From Enterococcus diestrammenae (GTDB lineage Bacteria; Bacillota; Bacilli; Lactobacillales; Enterococcaceae), in NCBI RefSeq assembly GCF_009933255.1, contig NZ_MAEI01000013.1, forward strand, positions 40,260 to 104,259: DNA of 64,000 bases, in the 5' to 3' direction. Of the stretch, positions 25,802 to 34,903 are shown piece by piece. Under the pieces are notes generated by a model. That model searched no databases. It saw nothing but the letters and a program-made list of their open reading frames with translations, and was not told where the DNA came from. The translations under genes were made by a program, and so were the position numbers. The first letter of the stretch is position 1. Every line of letters starts with the position of its first letter.

Positions 25802-26836
25802 ATGACTGAATTTGAACAACAACTAAAAAAAGCCTTGAAGGGAGATGCCAAGATGGCGATGGAACCAGAAGTTCGGGGGAAAATAGATGCAGCTTACGGG
25901 AAGATTCGCAAGCAGCAAAAACGGCGGCGTCTGTTGGGAAGATTGGGAATCGTGGCGGCAGTCTTATTGGTGGCCGGGGGGATATTTTCTCAGACCGCAC
26001 CCGGGGCATCGGCTTTGGCGTTTATCCAGATGAAGTTCTTCCCACAATCGGTTCTGTAAGACAACTTTGTGCGAGAGGAAAACTTGGTAGCTGTCGATCA
26101 GGATGTGTCAGTAACTTTGGAACGTATTTATGTGGATGATATCGAGCTAGGTTTTACCTTGGCAATTGATTATTCTAAAAACCAAGAGATGGTGAAAAAC
26201 GAGGATTTGGTGGAAGAATTTTGGCCGAGAATGAGCATTAAAACCACGGAGGGTGTAACACTAGATGAAGGTAGTATGAGTATTACGCCTCATTTGGATA
26301 CGGCTAACCATGTGATGTTCTATTTTATGGCTGCCCATCCAGCAAACTTTGCAGGCTATGCAACAATTGCTGGCTTAAACATCACGATTGATAAGATTAG
26401 CGGCTTTGAAAAAATTGAAAATCCGCAGCCTGGATTGTCGACAGTGGAGGTTCTTGCGGTGGCAAAAGGAAACTGGAACTTTACGGTCGCCAATAAGGAT
26501 ATGGAAAAGTTTGCTGGAATCAGTTACAAACAAAAAAACCAATCTGAGTTGCCAGTTGCAGAGGGTATCGCTTATCCTAGTGGCTTTGTCGTGGAAATTT
26601 CAGATGCTGAAGAACACCTTGCTTTATTAAGACAACGGGCGAAAGAAGGCAAAGACAATAGCTGGCGTTTACGTGTGGAGCAAAATGGGGAAACAAACTA
26701 TTATGAGTGGGATCGCGGTTTTCAAGAGGGAAATATTACTTATGGGATTTTTGACTACACCGGCTACAAAGAAGATGCCAACATTTACCTGGAGCAAGAA
26801 GGATTTGACGACGTGGTCTTTCAGGTGGCACAGTAG
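25802..26836 (+). pseudogene. Membrane anti-sigma factor (DUF4179-type), interrupted by an in-frame stop
   Basis: Expected partner of the sigma factor upstream. Seen: cytoplasmic N-terminal part (about residues 1-42) with a basic KQQKRRRLLGR before one transmembrane span (about residues 46-66), then a long extracytoplasmic domain rich in beta-type sequence. After FFPQSVL the frame meets TAA at 26,057-26,059. The same frame continues without shift for another 258 codons, starting DNFVREENLVAVDQ. A single base change (for example AAA to TAA) would do this. Repaired length is 344 residues, normal for DUF4179 proteins. The GTG at 26,069 has no ribosome binding site. Confidence 0.82.
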
Positions 26837-26884
26837 CTTTTGCGTGAAGTAAGTGATTCGTTTAATTAGTTAAATATTTAAAAA

Positions 26885-26927
26885 GGCAGCAAGTATGGGA
26901 CAACAGACCTAGAGCTTGCTGTTTTTG
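26885..26927 (+). terminator. Terminator after the sigma/anti-sigma operon
   Basis: GCAGCAAG pairs with CTTGCTG across a 20-nt loop, followed by TTTTT; 48 bp after the anti-sigma stop. Confidence 0.7.
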
Positions 26928-27005
26928 ATTCCCTTACTAAATGTATATCCATACCCTCCTCTTCACAAGCAAATCACTACCCATTTTTCTGACTTTTATT
27001 TATAG

Positions 27006-27032
27006 TTGACTGGTCAATCATTGACAAGTCAA
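27006..27032 (+). promoter_or_regulatory. Twin MarR-type operators before the MarR-nitroreductase operon
   Basis: Two perfect 5-2-5 palindromes, TTGACTGGTCAA and TTGACAAGTCAA, lie 15 bp apart and 20 bp upstream of the marR ATG. Sites of this form are typical for MarR/OhrR-like regulators, so the operon is probably autoregulated. Confidence 0.65.
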
Positions 27033-27052
27033 TTGTAAACGAGGGGGACACG

Positions 27053-27460
27053 ATGAACTTACGAGAAACGAGCCAATTGTTTTATCAATTGAAGTTGGCC
27101 AATCAGGAAATGACCAGCAAATTTGAAAAAGAAACAGGGTTTAGTTTGACCCGCTATGAGTTGCTGCAGTTTTTGAAAGAAAACGGTTCTTGTTTGCAGT
27201 CTGCTTTGCAAGAGGTGTTGAAAATCGATAGTGCAGCGGTGACTCGCCACTTGAAAGTGTTGGAAGAGAAAAACTATGTGCTCCGGAAACGTAATCCTGA
27301 CAATCATCGAGAAGTCTTTGTGCAGCTGACAGGGACTGCCAGCAGTGCTTTGAGTCGGTGTGAAGGGACGCATCGTGACGCGCCATCCTTGATACAGTTG
27401 AATTTAAGTGAGGAAGAGGCAAAAATGTTGTTGGGATTGCTTAAAAAAATACAACAGTGA
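27053..27460 (+). CDS. MarR-family transcriptional regulator
   Basis: 135-residue winged-helix repressor. Seen: helical dimerisation ends; a DNA-binding part LQEVLKIDSAAVTRHLKVLE (about residues 59-78) with the wing EKNYVLRKRNPDNHREVFVQLT (two short strands). The ATG follows GAGGGGG. It lies directly upstream of a nitroreductase and has twin palindromic sites in its promoter, the usual arrangement of redox- or phenol-responsive MarR regulators. The residue sensed cannot be named from sequence. Confidence 0.88.
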   Translation: MNLRETSQLFYQLKLANQEMTSKFEKETGFSLTRYELLQFLKENGSCLQSALQEVLKIDSAAVTRHLKVLEEKNYVLRKRNPDNHREVFVQLTGTASSALSRCEGTHRDAPSLIQLNLSEEEAKMLLGLLKKIQQ

Positions 27461-27473
27461 AAGAAGGATTCAA

Positions 27474-28109
27474 ATGTCAGAAAGAAGCAACAATGATTTT
27501 GAAAATATTGTCTTTGAAAGAAAATCGGTGCGGGTATATGATGAAACGGTGAAAATTCCCCATGAAGAAATGCTAGCGATGATCGATGAAGCGGTGACGG
27601 CACCTTCTTCGGTCAACATGCAGCCTTGGCGCTTTGTGGTGGTGGAAAGTGAAGCTGAAAAAGCCAAATTGCAACCTTTGCTTCGTTTCAATACCCGCCA
27701 AAACGCAACTTCTTCAGCGATGATCTTGATTTTCGGTGATTTGCAATGTTATGAATATGGGGAAACGATTTACAATCGGGCGGTGGAGGAAGGCAAGATG
27801 CCTCCAGAAGTGCGGGATCAACAGTTAGCAACGATCATCCCTTATTACAAAAATTTCTCCAAAGAACATATGAACGACGTGGTGAAAATCGACTCAAGTC
27901 TAGCAGCGATGCAGTTGATGTTAGTGGCCCGTGCTCACGGCTACGAAACCAATCCCATCGGTGGCTTTGAAGCAGAGTTGTTAGCGGAAACGGTTGGTTT
28001 GGATAAGGAACGCTACTTGCCAGTGATGATTTTGTCTATTGGGAAAGGGGCAGAAGAGGGCTATTCCTCAGTTCGTTTGTCCGCTAGCGAAATTACCGAA
28101 TTTAAATAA
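27474..28109 (+). CDS. Nitroreductase-family FMN oxidoreductase
   Basis: NAD(P)H-dependent flavoenzyme of the nitroreductase family, likely acting on nitroaromatics or quinones. Seen: 211 residues; N-terminal FERKSVRVYDETVKIP with the FMN-phosphate arginine/serine block; APSSVNMQPWRFVVVES; C-terminal GYETNPIGGFE with MILSIGKGAEEG. The ATG follows AAGAAGGA, 13 bp after the marR stop. Cotranscribed with the MarR gene and probably controlled by it. Confidence 0.88.
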   Translation: MSERSNNDFENIVFERKSVRVYDETVKIPHEEMLAMIDEAVTAPSSVNMQPWRFVVVESEAEKAKLQPLLRFNTRQNATSSAMILIFGDLQCYEYGETIYNRAVEEGKMPPEVRDQQLATIIPYYKNFSKEHMNDVVKIDSSLAAMQLMLVARAHGYETNPIGGFEAELLAETVGLDKERYLPVMILSIGKGAEEGYSSVRLSASEITEFK

Positions 28110-28111
28110 GC

Positions 28112-28151
28112 AAAAAACCAGTTGTCTCAGCCAAGGAGGTAACTGGTTTTT
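28112..28151. terminator. Bidirectional terminator after the nitroreductase
   Basis: AAAAAACCAGTT pairs with AACTGGTTTTT around a 16-18-nt loop; A-run and T-run on both sides suit the converging genes. Confidence 0.85.
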
Positions 28152-28156
28152 GTGTG

Positions 28157-28681
28157 TTAGTCGATTTCAGCTGAAGGAGCATCAGCCGAGGCTTTTTCAC
28201 AAGTTTCCGGTGTGGGTAAGATGCGGTTGACGGCGATGGCGATAAACATGCCGATAATGCTATCGATGACGCGGTTGAAAGCATAATGGTAGGAATCGTA
28301 ACTGGGAATCATAAAGAGAATCGTCAGTAACGTCGCACAAGCTCCCACTGTGCCCTCGTGGTAATCAAAGCGAGCCAACAAGGCGATAATCAGCATAATC
28401 ACAAGCGGAATCGCCACCAATTGGACAGGTTTGGATTGGCCAAATGTCTTGAAAATAAAGATACAAATCATGGAAGCGATGGCGCCAAATGTGTTGCCCA
28501 TGATCCGGTGTTTGCCATAGCGGACGGTGTTCACATGGTCGTCTCGGATGGTAAAAATCGCCGTGATACAAGTCACAACATAGGTTTCCCGTTGTAATAA
28601 AAAACTGATCAAAATACATAGAAAAACACTGACTCCAGTCTTAATATTACGAAAGCCAAAACGGAGGCCCAAGATTTGCAT
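28157..28681 (-). CDS. Aromatic acid exporter/FUSC-type membrane protein, short form
   Basis: 174 residues with four to five hydrophobic spans, like the N-terminal membrane half of the DUF939/FUSC (aromatic acid exporter) family: GLRFGFRNIKTGVSVFLCIL, VTCITAIFTIRDDHVNTVRYG, NRVIDSIIGMFIAIAVNRIL. The soluble C-terminal part found in longer members is absent; short members are common in Lactobacillales. The start chosen is the ATG after AAGGAC; a longer reading to 28,738 lacks a site. Transport function is inferred from the family. Confidence 0.75.
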   Translation of the reverse strand: MQILGLRFGFRNIKTGVSVFLCILISFLLQRETYVVTCITAIFTIRDDHVNTVRYGKHRIMGNTFGAIASMICIFIFKTFGQSKPVQLVAIPLVIMLIIALLARFDYHEGTVGACATLLTILFMIPSYDSYHYAFNRVIDSIIGMFIAIAVNRILPTPETCEKASADAPSAEID

Positions 28682-28899
28682 TGCATTCGTCCTTTCCTTG
28701 AAAACATGTAAAAACAGCATCTGACACCCGCCGGACACTGTTTCATTTTAGTATACTGATAACAACTGTTCTCTGTCAATCCCTATTTAACAAAGGTTTT
28801 CAGTGAAATATTTGTCAAAATCCAATCAAAGCGTACTTTTTGTAAGCAGTCTAGAATATCTTATGGTAGACTGAGTCTTGAAGAAACGAGGGATGACTG

Positions 28900-30282
28900 A
28901 TGGAAAAAATTACGTTAATTCATACCAACGACTTGCATTCCCATCTGGAAAACTGGCCCAAAATTCGCCGTTACCTTAACCAACGGAAACAGGAGATTGA
29001 AGACCGGGGGCAGACAGTGATCACGGTGGATCTGGGGGATTTTGTGGATCGTTGGCACCCCTTGACCGAGGCCACCAATGGGCAAGCCAATATTCAATTG
29101 ATGAACCAAGTGAACTACGATGCGGCGACGATTGGCAATAACGAAGGCACGGGCAATTCCAAGCGGGACTTGGATCATCTTTATGATGAAGCCAATTTTG
29201 ATGTGTTACTGGCTAATCTTTACGATAAAACCACGTTGCAAATGCCCGCTTGGTGCAAACCCTATAAAATAATCACTACGGCTGCTGGCACGAAGATTGG
29301 CCTGATTGCCATGACGGCGGCGTTTCCTTTGACTTATGCCCCCAATGGTTGGGATATTCGGGAGCCGATGGAGATTTTACCCAGCTTGTGTCTGCGATTG
29401 AAAAAAGAGGTGGATGTCTTGGTGCTTATGAGCCATCTGGGGGTAGTCGATGACTTGGATATCGCCCAGCAACTGCCGGACATTGACGTGATTTTGGGGT
29501 CCCATACCCATCATCTGTTTGCGAAAGGTCGTCTGGAAAATGGGGTCCAGTTGGCGGCAGCGGGGCGGTTTGGGGAGCATATCGGGGAGGTGGCTCTTCT
29601 CCTTGACGATCAGCATCACGTGGTGGAAACCAAGGCCCACACGATAGCTACCGCTAGTTTGATGGTCTTTCCTGAAGATGAGGAAGAAGTGGCAAACTTT
29701 CTGGCGACGGGGCATCATTTATTGCAGGAACAAAAGGTGGCTAGGCTCCCTCATGACTTATCCTTGGATTTGGAAGCTGAGTTCCCTTTGATTCAGACAG
29801 CGTTAGAAGCGGCTAAAGTGCGAGGGAAAACCGCAGCTGCAATTCTCAGCAATGGGCTATTTTTGGCACCTTTGCCAGCGGGAATAGTGGATCAGGATAT
29901 GCTTCATGAGAGTTTGCCCCATCCGATGCATTTGATCCGAGTGACCTTGACGGGGGAAGATTTGGAGCGGATGGTTTTGGAAATGGAGAAAAATCGCGGT
30001 TTCTTGCGGCGTTTTCCCATGGTGGGGATGGGCTTTCGCGGGAAGATTTTCGGGGAGATTGTCTACTCCGGGATCACTTATGATGACGTCAATCACCAAG
30101 TCTTGTGGCTGGATAAGCCGGTGGATCCTAAGGCGGACTACACCTTTACCACCGTGGATCATTTCATGTTTGTTCCTTTTTTCCCGACGATTGAGCTGAA
30201 AGGTCACCATGAGTTTTTGTTCCCCGAGTTTATCCGCTCGGTGGTGGCGAGCTATTTACACAGTCACTACCCTTTGACCTAA
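28900..30282 (+). CDS. yunD: Metallophosphoesterase, YunD/5'-nucleotidase type
   Basis: Two-domain 5'-nucleotidase-like enzyme: an N-terminal calcineurin-type metallophosphoesterase and a C-terminal nucleotide-binding domain. Seen: metal-site motifs NDLHSHLEN, DLGDFVDRW, IGNNEGTG and GSHTHHLF; C-terminal domain from about residue 290 with SNGLFLAPLPAGIVDQDMLH and GITYDD. 460 residues, no signal peptide, so cytoplasmic as for YunD. The ATG follows GAGGGATG. First gene of a yunD-yutD-HAD-TIGR01906 cluster conserved in Firmicutes. Confidence 0.85.
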   Translation: MEKITLIHTNDLHSHLENWPKIRRYLNQRKQEIEDRGQTVITVDLGDFVDRWHPLTEATNGQANIQLMNQVNYDAATIGNNEGTGNSKRDLDHLYDEANFDVLLANLYDKTTLQMPAWCKPYKIITTAAGTKIGLIAMTAAFPLTYAPNGWDIREPMEILPSLCLRLKKEVDVLVLMSHLGVVDDLDIAQQLPDIDVILGSHTHHLFAKGRLENGVQLAAAGRFGEHIGEVALLLDDQHHVVETKAHTIATASLMVFPEDEEEVANFLATGHHLLQEQKVARLPHDLSLDLEAEFPLIQTALEAAKVRGKTAAAILSNGLFLAPLPAGIVDQDMLHESLPHPMHLIRVTLTGEDLERMVLEMEKNRGFLRRFPMVGMGFRGKIFGEIVYSGITYDDVNHQVLWLDKPVDPKADYTFTTVDHFMFVPFFPTIELKGHHEFLFPEFIRSVVASYLHSHYPLT

Positions 30283-30356
30283 AAACAAGGTATAATGAAA
30301 TCTAGCGAGACTTTTTGCCAATCTGGGAAAAAGTCCATCAATCAGGTGGTGGAAAA

Positions 30357-31238
30357 ATGACCAATAACAAAGCAAACTCTGATGAAAAAACAACCTCAGA
30401 GGTAAAAAATAAACAAACCGACACGCCAACTATCGCAGATGAACTGGCGCAAGTCCTTGAAGAAGTGACCCAAGATGAAACACCAGCGACACTTCCCAAA
30501 GGTGAACCGGTGACGCTGCTTAACGAAACCGATTTGATGGTAGGCGAACGGGAATACAAGTTGGTAGCCAATCATCGAGAGGGGTTCAATGCCGAAAAAC
30601 TTGGCGAGCGTTTCAGTGATGTATTAGCCCGCTACGATTACATCGTGGGGGATTGGGGCTATGAGCAGTTGCGGCTGAAGGGCTTTTTTGAAGCCGATGA
30701 CCGCAAAGCCTTGCCGGAACAACGCATCGACACTTTGGAAGATTATCTGTATGAGTTCTGTAACTTTGGCTGCGCCTACTTTGTCATCAAACGCATCGGC
30801 GGCAAGCGGGAGAAGACTTCCAATCGTCGCCGTCGTAAAAAGGGCAGTCGTGAGGAAAGTTACCAAGAAAATGCCGCAGGTTCCCCAAGAAGCAATGAAG
30901 CCAATACCAGTAGCACAAGCAAAAAGCCCGGCGCTACTCGTAACAACCGGGGTAATCAACGAGGCAATCAAAAAAGGACGGGCAACGACAATCGCTCAGA
31001 CAGCCGTAGCAACAATCGTGGCAACTCGCAAAATAAAACTAGCGACTCCCGAAACAAACGACAAAGCCCGGCTACCGGCCAAGCCTTTATCGAAGAACGC
31101 CGCGAAAAGCTCAACCAAAAACGGCGACCGGTGATCAAAAATCGCCAAGAAAAACCAGCAACACCGACGAAGCCCAGCCAACCGGCCCATAAGAGTGGCA
31201 AAAAAGGCGGCTATACTATCAGGAAACGAGAAGATTAA
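30357..31238 (+). CDS. yutD: YutD-family protein with long basic tail
   Basis: The YutD-like domain (DUF1027) spans about residues 55-150 ([58 protein letters not shown]). After it come about 140 residues that are almost only Asn, Arg, Lys, Ser, Gln and Gly, a disordered, strongly basic tail that suggests nucleic-acid or ribosome contact (inference). YutD homologues are often near 100 residues, so the tail is long. The start is the ATG after AGGTGG. Function of the family is unknown. A TATAAT box lies at about 30,290. Confidence 0.82.
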   Translation: MTNNKANSDEKTTSEVKNKQTDTPTIADELAQVLEEVTQDETPATLPKGEPVTLLNETDLMVGEREYKLVANHREGFNAEKLGERFSDVLARYDYIVGDWGYEQLRLKGFFEADDRKALPEQRIDTLEDYLYEFCNFGCAYFVIKRIGGKREKTSNRRRRKKGSREESYQENAAGSPRSNEANTSSTSKKPGATRNNRGNQRGNQKRTGNDNRSDSRSNNRGNSQNKTSDSRNKRQSPATGQAFIEERREKLNQKRRPVIKNRQEKPATPTKPSQPAHKSGKKGGYTIRKRED

Positions 31239-31240
31239 TT

Positions 31241-32011
31241 TTGACATATAAAGGTTATTTGATTGATTTAGATGGCACGATTTACCGCGGTAGCGAACCG
31301 ATTCCAGCAGGCAAACGCTTCGTGGAAGAACTGCAACGGTGCAACTTGCCCTTTTTGTTCGTGACCAACAACACCACCCGCAGCCCGGAGACCGTCCAAG
31401 AGCGGTTGGCCAAGATGTTTGATATCCATGTAGCGGCCGAGACTATCTATACCGCAAGTTTGGCAACCATCGATTACATGAAAGATGCCGGCCGTGGCAA
31501 CAAAGTGTATGCCATCGGTGAAGCCGGCTTGATTGATTTGCTATTGGCGGCAGGCTTTGTCTGGGATGAAGAGGCACCCGATTATGTCGTGGTGGGCTTG
31601 GACAATGATGTGACTTACGAGAAATTCGCGATTGCTACCTTAGCCATTCAAAAAGGGGCGATGTTTATCGGTACGAATCCTGATAAAAACATCCCGACAG
31701 AACGCGGCTTGATGCCTGGAGCAGGGGCTTTGATTGCCTTCATGGAGACGGCAACGCAAACAAAACCGATCTTTATCGGCAAACCAGAAGCCGTCATCAT
31801 GGAAAAAGCCGTCCAACGCATCGGTCTATCGAAAGAAGAAGTCTTGATGGTCGGTGACAACTATGAAACGGATATCCGTTCTGGGATCAATAACGGCATC
31901 GACTCCTTGTTGGTCCTCTCTGGCTTTACCCCAAAAGAAGCGGTACCTAGCTTGCCAGTAGCCCCGACGTTTGTGATTGACTCCTTGGATGAATGGGAGT
32001 TTGACCGATGA
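31241..32011 (+). CDS. HAD-IIA hydrolase, TIGR01457/YutF type
   Basis: NagD-like haloacid-dehalogenase-family sugar or nucleotide phosphatase. Seen: 256 residues; motif [12 protein letters not shown] with both aspartates; motif [14 protein letters not shown]; motif [18 protein letters not shown] and [15 protein letters not shown] start two bases after the yutD stop; the expected first residues [12 protein letters not shown] fix it. It overlaps the next gene by 4 bp. Natural substrate unknown. Confidence 0.88.
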   Translation: MTYKGYLIDLDGTIYRGSEPIPAGKRFVEELQRCNLPFLFVTNNTTRSPETVQERLAKMFDIHVAAETIYTASLATIDYMKDAGRGNKVYAIGEAGLIDLLLAAGFVWDEEAPDYVVVGLDNDVTYEKFAIATLAIQKGAMFIGTNPDKNIPTERGLMPGAGALIAFMETATQTKPIFIGKPEAVIMEKAVQRIGLSKEEVLMVGDNYETDIRSGINNGIDSLLVLSGFTPKEAVPSLPVAPTFVIDSLDEWEFDR

Positions 32012-32655
32012 CGGCGGCGGTGAAGGATTCACGGCGCATTAGCGAAATCTTCGGCTTGCTTTGCTTGTTTTTATTTTTACTGACCTTGGCGATTACTATC
32101 ACGATCAATTTTCGCCCGCTGTATGTGTTTGACATTCAGCATTTACAGATTTTGGATTGGGTGGATATGAGCCGGGAGACGTTATTGAAAAACTTCGATC
32201 AGCTGATGGCTTTTTTGAATAATCCCTTCAATCAGACCTTAGCACTGCCGGACTTTCCGATGTCAGAGGCTGGGCGGGGGCATTTTGTCGATGTGAAGAA
32301 GCTCTTTATTTTGAATTATGCTGTCTTGATTCTTTCAGTTATACCAGCGATTTGGTATCTTCGTCGATTGAAAAAGACAGGGCGCTTATTTAAATTGGTG
32401 AGGCCGTTTCAATGGGGGATGGTCATTCCCGTGCTATTGGGTTCCGTGATGGCAGTGGGTTTCGATACCTTTTTCGTCAAGTTCCACGAGTTATTTTTTG
32501 CCAATGACGACTGGCTGTTTGATCCTGCCACTGACCCCATCATCAACATCTTGCCCGAAACCTTCTTCATGCATTGCTTTATTTTGGCCTTTGTCTTGTT
32601 AGAAGTCTTCTTTTTGGCCATGGTCATCTGGGGCCGCCGCTCTTTGAAGAAATAG
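32008..32655 (+). CDS. TIGR01906-family integral membrane protein
   Basis: 215 residues with four or five transmembrane spans (about 17-36, 105-123, 140-160, 187-207) and a long extracytoplasmic loop (about 40-95) containing [20 protein letters not shown], the signature region of the TIGR01906/DUF1461 family. ATG overlaps the HAD gene stop (ATGA), so translation is coupled. Found in the same cluster in other Lactobacillales. Function unknown. Confidence 0.82.
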   Translation: MTAAVKDSRRISEIFGLLCLFLFLLTLAITITINFRPLYVFDIQHLQILDWVDMSRETLLKNFDQLMAFLNNPFNQTLALPDFPMSEAGRGHFVDVKKLFILNYAVLILSVIPAIWYLRRLKKTGRLFKLVRPFQWGMVIPVLLGSVMAVGFDTFFVKFHELFFANDDWLFDPATDPIINILPETFFMHCFILAFVLLEVFFLAMVIWGRRSLKK

Positions 32656-32730
32656 ACTAGCATAGACCAGCATGAACAGTCGCTTTTCCAGTAGGTCGGA
32701 TTAGTGGCTGTTTTTATATTTCCAAACAAA

Positions 32731-32773
32731 GACCACCAACCGAAGCACTTTTCAGTTGGTGGCCTTGTTTTTC
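32731..32773 (+). terminator. Terminator of the yunD-yutD cluster
   Basis: GACCACCAAC pairs with GTTGGTGGCC (9-10 bp) around a 14-nt loop, followed by TTGTTTTTCTT. Confidence 0.8.
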
Positions 32774-32831
32774 TTAGACTAAGGTATTATAGAATTTTCA
32801 CAAGTGAAAATTCTATAATACCTTAGTCTAA
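32774..32831. repeat. Perfect 28-bp inverted repeat with 2-bp spacer
   Basis: TTAGACTAAGG ... AATTTTCAC is followed after AA by its exact reverse complement, giving a 58-bp palindrome. It is too long and too AT-rich for a normal terminator and lacks a terminal T-run. It lies immediately after the cluster terminator. Confidence 0.9.
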
Positions 32832-32871
32832 CAATGTCTGGTTTCACGAACTAGCTCAGCTACCGCATACA

Positions 32872-32902
32872 GTTGGACTAAGCAAGAGTCGCTAAGTCCA
32901 AC
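32872..32902. repeat. Hairpin module B, fourth copy
   Basis: GTTGGACTAAGC and GCTAAGTCCAAC flank a 7-nt loop, preceded by CGCATACA, as in the copies at 24,920 and 25,041. Stem bases differ from the other copies on both arms in a compensating way. Confidence 0.8.
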
Positions 32903-32913
32903 TAGCATCTTCG

Positions 32914-32972
32914 GAATTAAGGCGAAACCGACACATGATAAAGAACATCATGTGTCGGTTTCGCCTTAATTC
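32914..32972. repeat. Perfect 26-bp inverted repeat with 7-bp loop
   Basis: GAATTAAGGCGAAACCG...ATGAT and its exact reverse complement surround AAAGAAC. A shorter GCTGAAC/GTTCAGC hairpin follows at 32,979-32,998 and may serve the minus-strand pgpA-like gene. No gene is seen in 32,656-33,011. Confidence 0.9.
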
Positions 32973-33011
32973 TCGAGAGCTGAACGAGTTTGTTCAGCCT
33001 TTCTTATGCTA

Positions 33012-33521
33012 TTATTGCACAATATAATGGGATTTCGATGGGTGGGAGTGGGCTAGACGACTGGCAGCCGCAGCGGCGATGGCACCCACGATATCATCTA
33101 AGAAGGTGTGGACGTTTTTGCCGTCATGGGCGTTAAGTTCTGCCAAGATGCCTGGTTTCACTTTGTCGATGTAGCCGTAATTGGTAAAGCCGATGGAGCC
33201 ATAGACATTGACGATGGACAAAGCGAGGATTTCGTCGATGCCGTATAAGCCTTCATCTTCCGCGACGATTTCTTGCAACGGAGCTAGTAATTCGCCTTTT
33301 TCTGCTAAGATATCCAGTTGAATACCAGTGAGGATCGTGTTGTGGACTTCTCGTTTCGTCAATACCGATTCGACAGAGGCGATGCATTCGGCCAAAGTGA
33401 TGTTCGGGATGTAGTCTTTTTGGAGAAAATAAACCAAATCCCCGATGTCTTTCAAGCTAACCCCGCGACTATTCAATAGTTCCCGGGCTTCTTCTTCTAA
33501 TGTTTTTGTTTCGATTACCAT
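33012..33521 (-). CDS. Phosphatidylglycerophosphatase A-related protein (YutG type)
   Basis: 169 residues with the PgpA-family fold: acidic LAEKGELLAPLQEIVAEDEG, GIDEILALSIVNVYGSIGFTNYGYIDK, and the C-terminal signature HTFLDDIVGAIAAAAASRLAH (note the acidic pair followed by an Ala-rich helix). The family removes phosphate from phosphatidylglycerophosphate; YutG-type soluble members are assigned by homology only. The start follows TTGGAGGA. Opposite strand to the yunD cluster, which carries yutG in other Firmicutes. The 296-bp upstream gap shows no gene. Confidence 0.8.
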   Translation of the reverse strand: MVIETKTLEEEARELLNSRGVSLKDIGDLVYFLQKDYIPNITLAECIASVESVLTKREVHNTILTGIQLDILAEKGELLAPLQEIVAEDEGLYGIDEILALSIVNVYGSIGFTNYGYIDKVKPGILAELNAHDGKNVHTFLDDIVGAIAAAAASRLAHSHPSKSHYIVQ

Positions 33522-33817
33522 GTTTCATTCCTCCAATAACTGCTGTCGCAACCTTTTATACCGTGTTCTTGAAAATTTGGCGAACACCAGGTGACAGCCT
33601 TTTTCGTGAGAGACAGGTACTTGAAAATGCAAATAGCTGTGGGATTTTCTGGATTTTCAGGTGGGCTGTCCTCGTTTTGAAAACACTTACATAAAGATAT
33701 CGTACCATAATTAAGCATATTTGAACACTGCTTCTTTGTCAAAAATATCTCATCTTATGTTTTCCTAAACATTCAGAATCCCTGATACAAAGCGACAGAC
33801 AGTGGGGAAAGCTGTTG

Positions 33818-34822
33818 TCATTTTTCGTCACCATTGCTCACTTTTTTGAACAGGCTAGTGGAGTGACCGGGATGGAGATGCTGTTCTGGATTTAAGTAAT
33901 AAAGGGCGTTGTTGACGGCAGTGGGGGCTTCCCCAAATCCTGCGGCAATCAGTTTGACCTTCCCTTGGTAGCTGGCGATATCGCCACAAGCATAGACGCC
34001 TGGCAGCGAAGTACTCATATCAGAAGCTACCGTGATGCCGCGACGATCCCCCTCTAGCTGCCAATCCCTAAGATCGAGGCTACTGGTAAAGCCATAGCTG
34101 ACCAATAATTGATCGCAAGCCAGTGTTTCTTTTTCCCCACTTTTGGTATGAGTCAAAGTAAGCTGCCGGAGGTGTTCTTGGCCAGTAAGCTGATCAATGA
34201 TAAATGGGGTCTTCAACGTGATATTGTCGTGAGCCAGAACTTGAGCTAAGGTGTGTTCGTGGCCACGGAAATTATCACGACGATGCACGAGGGTCACAGA
34301 AGCGGCGCTGGGGGCTAGCAGCAGCGCCCAGTCCAAAGCAGAATCGCCACCACCGGCAATTACGACATCTTTTCCGGCATAGCTTGCTAAATTAGCGACG
34401 AAATAATCCAAGCCATGGCCTTCATATTGAGGGGCTTCTGGGAGTTTTAGGCGGCGGGGGCTAAAGGAGCCATTTCCCAAGGCTAACACTAAAGACCGGG
34501 TATAGTGGGTTTCCCGGTTGGTAGTGACGGTGATCAAGCCAGTTGCTGAAGGCTGAATCCCAGTCACTTCTTGTTCCAAAGCATACGTATGAGAAAAAGT
34601 CGCCAGCTGTTCCTTCAAATTGGTGACTAGATCGCCGGCTTTGATGGCTTGGTAGCCGGGGATATCGTAAATCATTTTTTCGGGGTAAAGGGCGGCCAGT
34701 TGTCCGCCTAGTTGGGGCAGGCTATCGATTATTTTGGTCTTGGCTTGGCGCATGCCAGCATAGAAGCCCGCAAAAAGCCCAGCAGGCCCGGCGCCGACGA
34801 TGGTGATGTCATATATTTCCAT
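33818..34822 (-). CDS. Ferredoxin/flavodoxin-NADP+ reductase, thioredoxin-reductase-like
   Basis: FAD enzyme of the YumC-type ferredoxin-NADP reductase family. Seen: 334 residues; FAD fold IVGAGPAGLFAGFYAG; GGQLAALYPEK; NADPH fold VVIAGGGDSALDWALLL; C-terminal GVYACGDIASYQGKVKLIAAG. The CxxC redox pair of thioredoxin reductases is absent (LALGNGSFSPRRL at that place), which separates it from TrxB. The start chosen is the ATG after GGAGGATA. Its promoter carries a Fur-like box, so iron control is likely. It could serve the flavodoxin encoded at 13 kb. Confidence 0.88.
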   Translation of the reverse strand: MEIYDITIVGAGPAGLFAGFYAGMRQAKTKIIDSLPQLGGQLAALYPEKMIYDIPGYQAIKAGDLVTNLKEQLATFSHTYALEQEVTGIQPSATGLITVTTNRETHYTRSLVLALGNGSFSPRRLKLPEAPQYEGHGLDYFVANLASYAGKDVVIAGGGDSALDWALLLAPSAASVTLVHRRDNFRGHEHTLAQVLAHDNITLKTPFIIDQLTGQEHLRQLTLTHTKSGEKETLACDQLLVSYGFTSSLDLRDWQLEGDRRGITVASDMSTSLPGVYACGDIASYQGKVKLIAAGFGEAPTAVNNALYYLNPEQHLHPGHSTSLFKKVSNGDEK

Positions 34823-34903
34823 GGAATATCCTCCAGTAAGGTTGGTTTGGGAAAATGTTGATTTCAAGAGGCACGGCTAGTAAAGAGAGCCGAGTGTTTT
34901 AAT

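Noticed and set aside
26069..26836. Independent gene starting at GTG after the anti-sigma stop
   Set aside because: Same frame, no ribosome binding site, and the sequence is the extracytoplasmic part of the upstream protein.
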